From positions 1-29,421 of IMG/VR virus record IMGVR_UViG_3300021963_000487: a stretch of 29,421 bases of DNA. One strand, 5' to 3'. The position numbers were made by a program, and so were the translations under genes. The notes under the pieces are model-generated. The model ran no database searches and had not been told where the DNA came from. It saw only the letters and a program-made list of their open reading frames with translations. This stretch comes from a virus. Shown in pieces: positions 7,225 to 14,530 of this stretch (position 1 is its first letter; each line of letters starts with the position of its first letter).

Positions 7225-7731
7225 ATGGCTTTCATAACTGAATCAGGAACTGTAACAAGTTTCGCAGAGTTTCAAGATGTGGTGAATAAAGATCAACGCC
7301 TCTTTGACTCTAATGAAGGCCTCTCTGATGATTTAGTTGAGCAACAGTTAGTAAGGGCCACTGAACGCATACTCACAAAGTTGCGTGCCAGTGCGTGGTG
7401 GAAGAGCTATTATGTAGTTCGTTCCACCACTGCCATAACTACTACGGCAGACATTCCAGCTCTTGATGCTAATAGGATTATTGCTCGTGCCAATGACTTT
7501 ACAGATCTTTGTGTGTATACTGCCTTGGCAGAGTTCATACTTCCTTCTGTAGCAGACTTTGGCAAAGAGGATAATGCTGAAAGACAAAAGATGGGTTACT
7601 ACTCACAGAAAGCAGAGAACCTGTTTGGTGAGTTAATTGCCGCTGGTGACTGGTATGACTTTGATGATGACAACACCATTGAGTCAACAGAAAAATCACC
7701 AGGATATTACAATCTAAAGAGAGTGAGATGA
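7225..7731 (+). CDS. head-tail connector (adaptor) protein
   Basis: This 168-residue protein follows the capsid gene at the place where the portal-bound adaptor ring (HK97 gp6-like, head completion) is normally encoded. The mostly helical middle (residues 28-60 and 85-140), with acidic residues and the C-terminal Gly-Tyr-Tyr-Asn-Leu-Lys-Arg tail, is compatible with that fold, but I see no diagnostic motif. AGGAG lies nine bases upstream of ATG. Its TGA overlaps the next start (ATGA). The call depends mainly on gene order. Confidence 0.65.
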   Translation: MAFITESGTVTSFAEFQDVVNKDQRLFDSNEGLSDDLVEQQLVRATERILTKLRASAWWKSYYVVRSTTAITTTADIPALDANRIIARANDFTDLCVYTALAEFILPSVADFGKEDNAERQKMGYYSQKAENLFGELIAAGDWYDFDDDNTIESTEKSPGYYNLKRVR

Positions 7732-8120
7732 GAACAGAAATACTTGATTATATCAACACATTAAGTTTAGGTGGCTTCCTGTTAAGTCAGGAAATACCAT
7801 TTGAAGATAATGGAGACCCACTATACTTAAAGAACTTGAAAAAGATCTATGTTGGTATCCCAGAGTATTCCACTGAACCTCTAATCAGAACTTTCAGTAG
7901 TCAAGATATCAACAGCGAAACTACAACCATTAGAGTATTTTTTGCCGCAGATGCAAAATCATTACCTACAAACTATGAGACTTTGGTCACTGATTTGAAA
8001 GCAGCCAAAGACATTGACACCATTGCGAATATCTATCGTAGAGAAGTCAGTGTTGAAACTACTTTTGAAGCAGATGCTTTAGTCACACAGTTAGAAATGA
8101 GATTTACCAACATAACTTAA
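7728..8120 (+). CDS. tail terminator-like protein
   Basis: This 130-residue protein has an N-terminal helix (Met-Arg-Thr-Glu-Ile-Leu-Asp-Tyr-Ile), then alternating strands (Lys-Ile-Tyr-Val-Gly-Ile-Pro and Thr-Ile-Arg-Val-Phe-Phe-Ala) with a helix between, and ends in a strand containing Leu-Glu-Met-Arg-Phe. That alpha/beta pattern and the position just before the major tail protein fit the ring that caps the tail tube and joins it to the head (lambda gpU type). A head-closure role is the alternative. It is coupled to the connector gene by ATGA. Confidence 0.65.
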   Translation: MRTEILDYINTLSLGGFLLSQEIPFEDNGDPLYLKNLKKIYVGIPEYSTEPLIRTFSSQDINSETTTIRVFFAADAKSLPTNYETLVTDLKAAKDIDTIANIYRREVSVETTFEADALVTQLEMRFTNIT

Positions 8121-8136
8121 CATAAAGGAGCCTATT

Positions 8137-8655
8137 ATGGCATATACAAGTCCATCATACATCAGCCCAGGTCCAGGTTCATCTAACCAAATCACTTTGA
8201 GTTTAGATGTGGCCAGCGACACAAGCGATATAACACAATCAGCCGCAATCTCTATCGCAGGATTGCAGGATATTACTGTAAACGCATCTAACGATGTTTT
8301 TACTTGGAGTCAACTTGATTCCACAGCGAAAAAACAAGTGGCAACTACTGCTACCAACAGTATCAGTATGAACTTGGTTGTTGACGATGCATTGTTCTTT
8401 GGAACAGCATTATCTGCAGCCGCAACAGGCACAGCCGCTGAACAAGGTCTAATGGGTTTTAGCCGCAACAAAACTTTGATCAACTTCATCTTGAAGTTTG
8501 TTGAAGGTGGTTCTAACCAAGCAACTGCTGACCGCTATATCAAGGGTGTAGGTTACATCACTGGTTTGGCACCAACAGTTTCAGCAGATAGTCCTGTTTG
8601 GGTTACACCTGTGACAATCACTGTATCTGGTGAATACACAGTAGCCGCAACTTAA
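8137..8655 (+). CDS. major tail tube protein
   Basis: This 172-residue, strand-rich Ser/Thr/Ala protein, preceded by AAAGGAG, lies between the tail terminator and the tail assembly chaperones, where siphoviruses encode the tube subunit. It has short repeated beta segments and no charged helices apart from a central one, as in lambda gpV-like tube proteins. Subunits stack as hexameric rings around the tape measure. The leader resembles that of the capsid gene (AAAGGAGCC before each), as expected for abundant virion proteins. It ends just before a strong terminator. Confidence 0.85.
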   Translation: MAYTSPSYISPGPGSSNQITLSLDVASDTSDITQSAAISIAGLQDITVNASNDVFTWSQLDSTAKKQVATTATNSISMNLVVDDALFFGTALSAAATGTAAEQGLMGFSRNKTLINFILKFVEGGSNQATADRYIKGVGYITGLAPTVSADSPVWVTPVTITVSGEYTVAAT

Positions 8656-8676
8656 TCCCAACCTGGGAGCGAACGG

Positions 8677-8705
8677 AAATAGGGGCTTTTGTGCCCCTAT
8701 TTTTG
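8677..8705 (+). terminator. intrinsic terminator after head and tube genes
   Basis: A perfect 10-bp stem (8677-8686 with 8693-8702) with a six-base loop runs into a T-rich tract. It separates the abundant head and tube genes from the tail assembly genes. Confidence 0.93.
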
Positions 8706-8714
8706 TATTACAGT

Positions 8715-8720
8715 TAAATA
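8715..8720 (+). promoter_or_regulatory. TAAATA box after terminator
   Basis: TAAATA lies nine bases after the terminator and 12 bases before the ATG at 8733, with an AAGG-type ribosome site between. It is placed like the boxes at 1512 and 28299. Confidence 0.45.
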
Positions 8721-8732
8721 TAAGGTAAGCAG

Positions 8733-8906
8733 ATGAATGTATTAGACTCAAAGACAGACAAGGAACTACTTGAAAGTCTTATTGTAGAGATTGCCAAAGC
8801 CACTAATGAACTCAAGTGTGCCAAGGCAGACATAGATAAAGCACAGAGCAGAATAAGATTTTTACTTGTTCTGGCTCATACACTGATTGAAAGACAAGGA
8901 GATTAA
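8733..8906 (+). CDS. 57-residue coiled-coil protein
   Basis: A short frame encodes 57 residues that are nearly all helical, with heptad spacing (Leu-Leu-Glu-Ser-Leu-Ile, Ile-Ala-Lys-Ala, Ile-Asp-Lys-Ala) followed by a hydrophobic stretch Ile-Arg-Phe-Leu-Leu-Val-Leu. AAGGTAAG precedes the ATG. It lies between the terminator and the tail assembly chaperones, with the next gene's AAGGAG inside its 3' end. I do not recognise it; a small tail assembly or membrane-associated helper is possible. Confidence 0.55.
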   Translation: MNVLDSKTDKELLESLIVEIAKATNELKCAKADIDKAQSRIRFLLVLAHTLIERQGD

Positions 8907-8909
8907 CAG

Positions 8910-9206
8910 ATGAAACTTTCACAACTGGCGGCAAAGCCACAACTAATTAAAATTACACTTGACGACCCTTCTTTTATAGAAGAGTATAACGAGCCTCTTG
9001 AGTTTTGGACTTGGGATAGACAACCATTGGAAACTTTTATGAAGTTGGCCAATGCTAACCACCAAGACACAGGAGCAATGATTGACATTGTCAAAACACT
9101 GATCCTTGATGACGATGGTAAACCAATCATTAAGCAGGATCTGATGTTGCCAACAAAACTATTGATGGCAGTTATTCAGAAAGTGGTAGAAACCCTGGGA
9201 AAATAA
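8910..9206 (+). CDS. tail assembly chaperone (G-type)
   Basis: This 98-residue protein sits between the tube and tape measure genes, where lambda has gpG. It is acidic in part, with a helix-rich C-terminal half (Leu-Leu-Met-Ala-Val-Ile-Gln-Lys-Val-Val-Glu-Thr-Leu-Gly-Lys). Its last sense codons are Leu-Gly-Lys (CTG GGA AAA), which contain a classic -1 slippery heptamer just before the TAA. In this family the short form and a longer frameshifted form bind the tape measure during tail assembly and are absent from the mature particle. AAGGAG in the preceding gene sets the ATG. Confidence 0.87.
   Translation: MKLSQLAAKPQLIKITLDDPSFIEEYNEPLEFWTWDRQPLETFMKLANANHQDTGAMIDIVKTLILDDDGKPIIKQDLMLPTKLLMAVIQKVVETLGK
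9197..9203 (+). promoter_or_regulatory. -1 ribosomal frameshift site GGGAAAA
   Basis: The zero frame reads G GGA AAA followed at once by TAA (9204-9206). Both codons can re-pair after a -1 slip. The -1 frame is then open from 9203 through 9475. It matches lambda G/GT, whose heptamer is GGGAAAG. A possible 7-bp hairpin (9227-9233 with 9247-9253, one G-U) lies downstream but further than usual. Confidence 0.9.
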
Positions 9207-9244
9207 TAGGCGGGGATACTAACTGGGAGAGTCAAGAAGTCAAT

Positions 9245-9475
9245 ATGATTCTCACAGTCAACAACCTCGCCAAAACATATAAGTTATTGCCCAGTGAAGT
9301 GATGGAGCGTGGTAATACCTTTGACTTGTATGTTATGGATATTGCCACAAGATATGAACGATATCAGCAGAAGAAATCACAAGACCGCTTTGGTCAGGCA
9401 GCTCCTACACCCAAGAGGATGCCTACCAAAGAAGAAATGATGGATATGTTGATGAGAGCCAAAGGAGCGAAATAA
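9245..9475 (+). CDS. T-domain frame of tail assembly chaperone
   Basis: This frame has an ATG at 9245 with only a poorly spaced ribosome site, but it is open back to 9203 with no stop. After the -1 slip at 9197-9203 the ribosome would continue as Ile-Ile-Gly-Gly-Asp-Thr-Asn-Trp into this frame, giving a fusion of 98 plus 90 residues (188) that runs 8910-9475. I regard the fusion as the real product, like lambda gpGT, in which the T part contacts the tube protein. The C-terminus is Lys/Met-rich and helical. The stop overlaps the next ATG. Confidence 0.82.
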   Translation: MILTVNNLAKTYKLLPSEVMERGNTFDLYVMDIATRYERYQQKKSQDRFGQAAPTPKRMPTKEEMMDMLMRAKGAK

Positions 9476-9768
9476 TGCAGATAGAGTTAAAACTCATTGA
9501 AGACGGTATCACACAAGATATAGAGCGTATCAAAAGTGAACTGAAGAAGGTGCCACCAGAAGCACTCAAGGAGTTCAAGGGTTTAACTCCTATCCGCAGT
9601 GGTAATGCTCGTAGAAGAACTACGCTTAAAAATAACGAAACCATCCTGGCTAACTACCCATATGCCCAGAGACTTGACGAAGGGTATAGTAAACAAGCAC
9701 CTAAAGGAATGAGCGAACCTTTTGGCAAATGGCTTGAGAAGAAGTTAAAACAGATATTAAGGGGCTAA
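9475..9768 (+). CDS. HK97 gp10-like tail protein
   Basis: This 97-residue protein has an N-terminal helix, then Thr-Pro-Ile-Arg-Ser-Gly-Asn-Ala-Arg-Arg-Arg-Thr and Asn-Tyr-Pro-Tyr-Ala-Gln-Arg-Leu-Asp-Glu-Gly, the arrangement seen in HK97 gp10-like proteins (a conserved Gly-x-Leu/Asn-Arg segment followed by Tyr-Ala-x-x-x-Glu-x-Gly). It is short for the family (usually about 110-150). These proteins act at the head-tail joint or in tail completion. Here it lies unusually late, after the chaperones. AAGGAG lies upstream and its ATG overlaps the previous TAA. Confidence 0.7.
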   Translation: MQIELKLIEDGITQDIERIKSELKKVPPEALKEFKGLTPIRSGNARRRTTLKNNETILANYPYAQRLDEGYSKQAPKGMSEPFGKWLEKKLKQILRG

Positions 9769-9771
9769 AGG

Positions 9772-12504
9772 ATGGCTACAAATCAACAGGTATATGAACT
9801 ATTAGTCAAGACTAATAATGCAGTTCAAAACCTAACATCATTACAAAACAATATACAAAAGACCAGTGATGCCTTTGGTGGATTAAAGAACGCCATTGCA
9901 GGCATTGCTGTTGGTGCAGTCATCAGAAGTCTATTAAACTTTGCTGACAGCATACAGGATTTAAGTGATGCCACAGGTATTGCCACAGGCAATCTTGTTG
10001 GCTTCCAGAAAGCAGTATCAGCCTTTGGTGGCAATGCAGAGATAGCTGACAAGGCTGTATTAAAGTTAGTCACAAACATTGGTGGTGCCGCAGATGGTAG
10101 TGCTGAACTACAATATGCCTTTAGCCGTGTTGGTGTAAGTCTACAGGATTTGGCCACATTAAGTGAGCAGGATATCCTCAAGAAGACCATTGACGGATTA
10201 GGTAAGATTACCAATCAGTCAGAGCAGGCCATACTTAAACAACAGTTACTGGGCAAAGAGTTCCGTAATGTTGCGGCAGCTGGATTAGGTGATGCCTATG
10301 CCCAGGCCAGTGCTGAAAGTCAAAAGTATCAAGACGCTATCAAGAATGCCGCTGAAGTTCAAGATAAACTAACCAAAGCAATCAGCGATGTCAAGATGAC
10401 AATGCTGGGTATGATCAATGAAACAGGAATCTTAAAATACATACAGGATTTAAGTGTTGACAGTGAAAAACTCAAAGGTGTCATACAGTTAGTAGGCATT
10501 GCCTTTGCCACATACTTTGGAGCCAGTCTTGCTGTCAACATCATTAGGATTGTTGAAGCCATTGCTTCATTAACCAAAGCAGTTATAGCATTAGATGTGG
10601 CCACAATGTTGGCAGGTGGCAAGTGGAAGACCTTTCTTGACATACTATTGAAAGTAGGTAAGGCTGGTGCCGCTATTGGCCTACTAACATTTTCAGGCGA
10701 TCTAAACAGTGGTGAAGATGAACAAATAGCCAAGATCAAGAAACTTGAACAGGCATTAGGCAGTCTTTCAAATACACAGAAAGAAACCTATCAGAAGTTA
10801 AGCAATGAAGACAAACGCCGTGTTGCTGATCTTATAGAATCAGGTAAGACAGCAGAAGAAGCAATGAAGATGATTGCTGGCACTGGTAATCAAGCCAACA
10901 ATGCCGCAGGCGGAGTAAACAATTTAGGGCAAGCAGTAAGAAATATCATTGACCCATTCAAAGGAATGAAGGAAGCACTGAAAGGTAGTGCTGATGATTT
11001 TGCTCGTCTAAACAAAAACACCATTGACAACATTATTCTTAACACCAGCCTTGTTGGTGTTGCTCGTCAAGAAGCAGAGATCCGCAAGGCCAATGCTGAT
11101 ATTACAAACAAAGAAGAAGAAGCAATACGCAAACTCACTGATACTAAGGCCAAACTAACCAAAGAACAACAGGCTGCTGGCCTGGGTGGTATCATTGACG
11201 GACAGATTAAACTGATCCAACAACAGGCAGAAGCTGATAGAAAATCAGCAGAAGAAGCCATAAAGAATAGTGAAGCCCGTGTCAATGCTCGTAAGTTAGA
11301 AGAATACGCTATCAAAGAACAGATCAATCTTGAAAATGAAATGATCAAGATCCAAGATGAGATGGCTAAATCTACATTAAGCGAGATTGAAAAGAAAGAA
11401 TATGAAATTGTTGCCGCAGCCAAGGCTCGTGCCAAGGCAGAGATAGAAGCAGAAGAAGCTCGTCGTGGCAGCAAACTGTCTGTGACTGAAGCCAAAGCCT
11501 ACTATGATGCGGCAATCAAAGGCACCAAGGATTTAGTAGCACAACAAAGAGCAGCCTATGACGACAGTCGCAAGTTCTCTACAGGTTGGAAGCAGGCCCT
11601 AAATGAATATGTTGACAATGCTACCAATGCTGCCAACAGAGCAAGAAGTATATTCCAAAAAGCCACACAGGGTATGGAAGATCTCATTGTAAACTTTGCC
11701 AAGACAGGTAAGTTTGAGTGGAAGAACTTTGTGGCAATGATGCTTGAAGAATTACTTCGTGCTCAAATCCAACAGATCTTTGCTTCATTGATGACTGGTA
11801 TGAAAGACTCAATGAGCACTGGTGGCGGAGGCGGTGGTGGTATTATGGGTGCCATTGGCGGACTGTTTGGCGGTGGCGGAGACAGTGGCAGCTCTGGTGG
11901 CGGAATATTAGATAGCATTGGTAGTATCTTTGGACTTGGTGGAGGCGGTGGAGGCCCTGTTGGTTCCAGTGCTAATAATCCAATGTATGTTATTGATGTT
12001 GGCGGTGGTATGGGTGGCGGAGGTGGTGCTCTTGGAGGACTACTTGGTGGCGGTGACCCGCTTTGTGACTTTATCAATACTCTACCTGGTATGCAAGAAG
12101 ATGCAGGTGGAGGTGGTGGAGGTATTTGGGGCGGAATAACCAACGCATTTGGCGGCATTGCTGATACCATTGGCGGCTTCTTTGGAGGCGGTGGTGGCGA
12201 TACTGGTGGCGGAGGAGGCGGCGGTTTCTTTGACAGTATTGCATCTGGTATTGGCGGACTATTTGATGGCTGGTTTGCAGGTGGTGGTAATATTGGTGCT
12301 GGCAAGTTTGGTGTTGTTGGTGAAAACGGCCCAGAACTTGTAAGTGGCCCTGCTTCAGTAACCCCAATGGGCGGCGGAACTAATGTAACCTACAACATCA
12401 ATGCCGTGGACGCACAGAGTTTCAAACAAATGTTGGCACAAGATCCAAGCTTCATCTATGCCCTATCAATGCAAGGTGGTGGCGGAATACCGTCAAGGAG
12501 ATAA
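9772..12504 (+). CDS. tape measure protein
   Basis: This 910-residue protein fixes tail length and is thought to leave with the DNA. In order: an N-terminal coiled region, a Gly/Ala-rich helix (about 40-55), a hydrophobic stretch (about 235-285) that could cross a host membrane, long coiled coils (about 440-600), and a segment like the lambda tape-measure C-terminal domain (Phe-Ala-Lys-Thr-Gly-Lys-Phe-Glu-Trp-Lys-Asn-Phe, near 640-675). Residues 684-860 are strongly Gly-rich, with runs of up to six Gly. The last 50 residues are again ordinary. By the usual 1.5 angstrom per residue rule the tail would be roughly 130 nm. Confidence 0.95.
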   Translation: MATNQQVYELLVKTNNAVQNLTSLQNNIQKTSDAFGGLKNAIAGIAVGAVIRSLLNFADSIQDLSDATGIATGNLVGFQKAVSAFGGNAEIADKAVLKLVTNIGGAADGSAELQYAFSRVGVSLQDLATLSEQDILKKTIDGLGKITNQSEQAILKQQLLGKEFRNVAAAGLGDAYAQASAESQKYQDAIKNAAEVQDKLTKAISDVKMTMLGMINETGILKYIQDLSVDSEKLKGVIQLVGIAFATYFGASLAVNIIRIVEAIASLTKAVIALDVATMLAGGKWKTFLDILLKVGKAGAAIGLLTFSGDLNSGEDEQIAKIKKLEQALGSLSNTQKETYQKLSNEDKRRVADLIESGKTAEEAMKMIAGTGNQANNAAGGVNNLGQAVRNIIDPFKGMKEALKGSADDFARLNKNTIDNIILNTSLVGVARQEAEIRKANADITNKEEEAIRKLTDTKAKLTKEQQAAGLGGIIDGQIKLIQQQAEADRKSAEEAIKNSEARVNARKLEEYAIKEQINLENEMIKIQDEMAKSTLSEIEKKEYEIVAAAKARAKAEIEAEEARRGSKLSVTEAKAYYDAAIKGTKDLVAQQRAAYDDSRKFSTGWKQALNEYVDNATNAANRARSIFQKATQGMEDLIVNFAKTGKFEWKNFVAMMLEELLRAQIQQIFASLMTGMKDSMSTGGGGGGGIMGAIGGLFGGGGDSGSSGGGILDSIGSIFGLGGGGGGPVGSSANNPMYVIDVGGGMGGGGGALGGLLGGGDPLCDFINTLPGMQEDAGGGGGGIWGGITNAFGGIADTIGGFFGGGGGDTGGGGGGGFFDSIASGIGGLFDGWFAGGGNIGAGKFGVVGENGPELVSGPASVTPMGGGTNVTYNINAVDAQSFKQMLAQDPSFIYALSMQGGGGIPSRR

Positions 12505-12507
12505 TAA

Positions 12508-13125
12508 ATGAGTTTTCAATGGATTATAGATAAAGCAGAATCAATCAGCATCAATACCAAGCGTATGGTTGCTACTACCACTGCCAGAGATGGAACAGTT
12601 CGTGCAGTCAGTCGTGGTGGACAGGTATGGCGTTTTGATGTTAAAGTTCCAGATGGTATCAGTTGGACTGAACTGCGTCAATACATTTCACAGGCTGAAC
12701 AGTTGGATAGAGTTTCAACTGCCACAATCAGTTTGTCAGCCACAGGTCAAAACTGGCTTTACAAATATCAAGGCAACTCTGTGAACTACACAGGATTCGT
12801 TGCCAGCATCACACAAGGTTCGTCAACTATTACATTGACAACAAGCCCAACAACCAGTTCTGGATACAAGTTCCGTGCAGGTGATTATATACAGTTAGGC
12901 AGCAGTGGTAAGGTCTATAAAGTAGCCGCTGATGTTGCCTATAACAGTAATTCAGTGACGCTACATCGTCCTGTGCTTGACTCAACTGCCACTGGTGTTG
13001 CTCTTCGTGTAGCAGAGAACTGTTCCTGGACAGTAATATGCACACAGTTTCCAGAGTGGACATTGTTTGCCAGAGATCAAGTAAGTTGGGCAGGATCATT
13101 TATTTTTACAGAGAATTTAGTATGA
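12508..13125 (+). CDS. distal tail or minor tail protein
   Basis: This 205-residue, strand-rich protein follows the tape measure, where distal tail or lambda gpM-like proteins lie. The N-terminal half (Gly-Gly-Gln-Val-Trp-Arg-Phe-Asp-Val near residue 37) and the Gln-Leu-Asp-Arg helix resemble a ring-forming domain that joins tube to tip. The middle has Ser/Thr-rich strands with Phe-Arg-Ala-Gly-Asp-Tyr-Ile-Gln-Leu-Gly, a turn typical of such inserts. AAGGAG is nine bases upstream. The TGA overlaps the next ATG. Confidence 0.7.
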   Translation: MSFQWIIDKAESISINTKRMVATTTARDGTVRAVSRGGQVWRFDVKVPDGISWTELRQYISQAEQLDRVSTATISLSATGQNWLYKYQGNSVNYTGFVASITQGSSTITLTTSPTTSSGYKFRAGDYIQLGSSGKVYKVAADVAYNSNSVTLHRPVLDSTATGVALRVAENCSWTVICTQFPEWTLFARDQVSWAGSFIFTENLV

Positions 13126-13739
13126 CCATTAACTTAACTTCTTACAAAAGCATTCAGAGTAATCTGTTTGTGCGTATTCAAGTAGATTACTATCGCACAT
13201 CAGCATCTGATAGTTATACTGAAGAAGTGCTCAAGTTCAGTGATATGCTTACACCATTTACCATCAATGATGAAGTCTACACAGGATTGGGTCGCTTGAT
13301 GTCAGTGAGCTCAAGTAGCAGTGAAATCCGTGTCAGTGGCGGACAGGTTACTATTACATTGAGTGGTATTCCTAACAGCAGTATCTACGAGATACTACAT
13401 TCAAAGATCAAAGGCTGTCCAGTGAGAATATATCGTGCTATCTTTGATGCTTCAACTGGAGCATTCCTTAATATTTCAGGTAATCCATTAGGCAGATACA
13501 GAGGCTTTGTCAATAACTACAGTCTCAATGAAGACTATGACAATGCCACAGGCACAAGTTCAAACACATTGGTCTTGGTATGTTCATCATCCGTAGATGT
13601 TTTACAAAATAAACTATCAGGAAGAAAAACCAACCCAGATAGTTTCAAGAAGACTGCTACATTGGCTCAGGCAGACGCCAGTATGGATCGTGTTCCTAAT
13701 CTTGAGAATGCCACATTCAACTTTGGAGCACCAAGCTAA
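13122..13739 (+). CDS. minor tail protein at the tail tip
   Basis: The frame is open from 13038, but ATG 13122 overlaps the previous TGA (ATGA) and gives 205 residues beginning Met-Thr-Ile-Asn-Leu-Thr. The body is beta-rich, with Gly-Arg-Tyr-Arg-Gly-Phe-Val near residue 125 and a conserved-looking C-terminus with Gly-Arg-Lys-Thr-Asn-Pro and Asp-Ala-Ser-Met-Asp-Arg-Val-Pro. The layout recalls DUF2163-like or lambda gpL-like tip proteins that bind the hub, though there is no Cys cluster for an iron-sulfur site. The neighbour downstream is the J-like hub, consistent with the role. Confidence 0.65.
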   Translation: MTINLTSYKSIQSNLFVRIQVDYYRTSASDSYTEEVLKFSDMLTPFTINDEVYTGLGRLMSVSSSSSEIRVSGGQVTITLSGIPNSSIYEILHSKIKGCPVRIYRAIFDASTGAFLNISGNPLGRYRGFVNNYSLNEDYDNATGTSSNTLVLVCSSSVDVLQNKLSGRKTNPDSFKKTATLAQADASMDRVPNLENATFNFGAPS

Positions 13740-14530
13740 TGAGTTTTTTAGATGATATTGTAGATTCAGCATCAGGACTACTTGGTGGTGCTTGGGATAT
13801 GCTCACAGGCAGTGGTGTTGCTGGTGGTGTTGCTCGTGCGGCAGCACTGGGTTATATGCTCAAAGAAGTCACTGCCAGCACTTCAAAGGAAAGTCAAACA
13901 CCAGACACAGTTCGCAGTCAAGAACCTGACTATGGTGTTAGGGAACAGGTAGACCCTGACACCAATAACTCTATACCTGTGGTCTATGGAGAAGCCTATC
14001 TTGGAGGCAAGGTAGTTGATGCAGTCCTAACCAACAACAATCAAACAATGTGGTATTGTTTGGCCATATGCGAACAAACAGGTCCAACAATCAGCGGAAC
14101 ACCCAGTGTTCTTTCTTTTGAAAAGATCTACTGGAACCAAAGTGAAATAGTATTTCAAAGTGATGGTGTCACTGCCGCAAGTCTTCGTGATGAAGAAGGC
14201 AACTCCAGTTCTGATATAAATGGATTGGTAAAGTTTTACTGCTATTCAGGTAGTAGTGCCACGCCCGCAGCCATTAGAGGATATGCACAGGGCAACACCG
14301 CATCAGCCTATAATGTATTTCCAAATTGGACTGTAAATCATTCAATGGAAAATCTTATTTTTGTTTTGGTTAGAGTTGATTACAGCAAAGAAAAAAACAT
14401 AACTGGTCTTGGCAATCTTGAGTTCAAGATCAAAAATACACTGACACAACCTGGTGATGTGTTAAATGATTATATGACCAACAGCAGATATGGTGCTGGT
14501 ATTACCGCAGAGGAGATTAAAGCATCGTGA
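13739..14530 (+). CDS. tail hub protein, N-terminal part (split J-like)
   Basis: These 263 residues begin with a Gly/Ala-rich hydrophobic region (12-42, possibly membrane-active), then Asn-Ser-Ile-Pro-Val-Val-Tyr-Gly-Glu (about 77-85), the entry to the first J-like hub domain. The chain ends Met-Thr-Asn-Ser-Arg-Tyr-Gly-Ala-Gly-Ile-Thr-Ala-Glu-Glu-Ile. In J-like hubs this Arg-Tyr-Gly-x-Gly block is followed directly by a helix and then the next hub domain. Here the gene stops. The expected helix is encoded at the start of the next frame, and the remaining hub begins 3 kb downstream at 17597. The start overlaps the previous TAA. Confidence 0.75.
   Translation: MSFLDDIVDSASGLLGGAWDMLTGSGVAGGVARAAALGYMLKEVTASTSKESQTPDTVRSQEPDYGVREQVDPDTNNSIPVVYGEAYLGGKVVDAVLTNNNQTMWYCLAICEQTGPTISGTPSVLSFEKIYWNQSEIVFQSDGVTAASLRDEEGNSSSDINGLVKFYCYSGSSATPAAIRGYAQGNTASAYNVFPNWTVNHSMENLIFVLVRVDYSKEKNITGLGNLEFKIKNTLTQPGDVLNDYMTNSRYGAGITAEEIKAS

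Noticed and set aside
11763-12305. Long Pro-rich frame on the - strand
   Set aside because: It is the complement of the Gly-rich part of the tape measure (GGT/GGC read backward gives Pro codons), with no ribosome site and no neighbours on that strand.
13038-13121. Upstream extension of the tail-tip gene called at 13122
   Set aside because: It overlaps the preceding gene by 88 bases, while ATG 13122 gives the usual ATGA junction.
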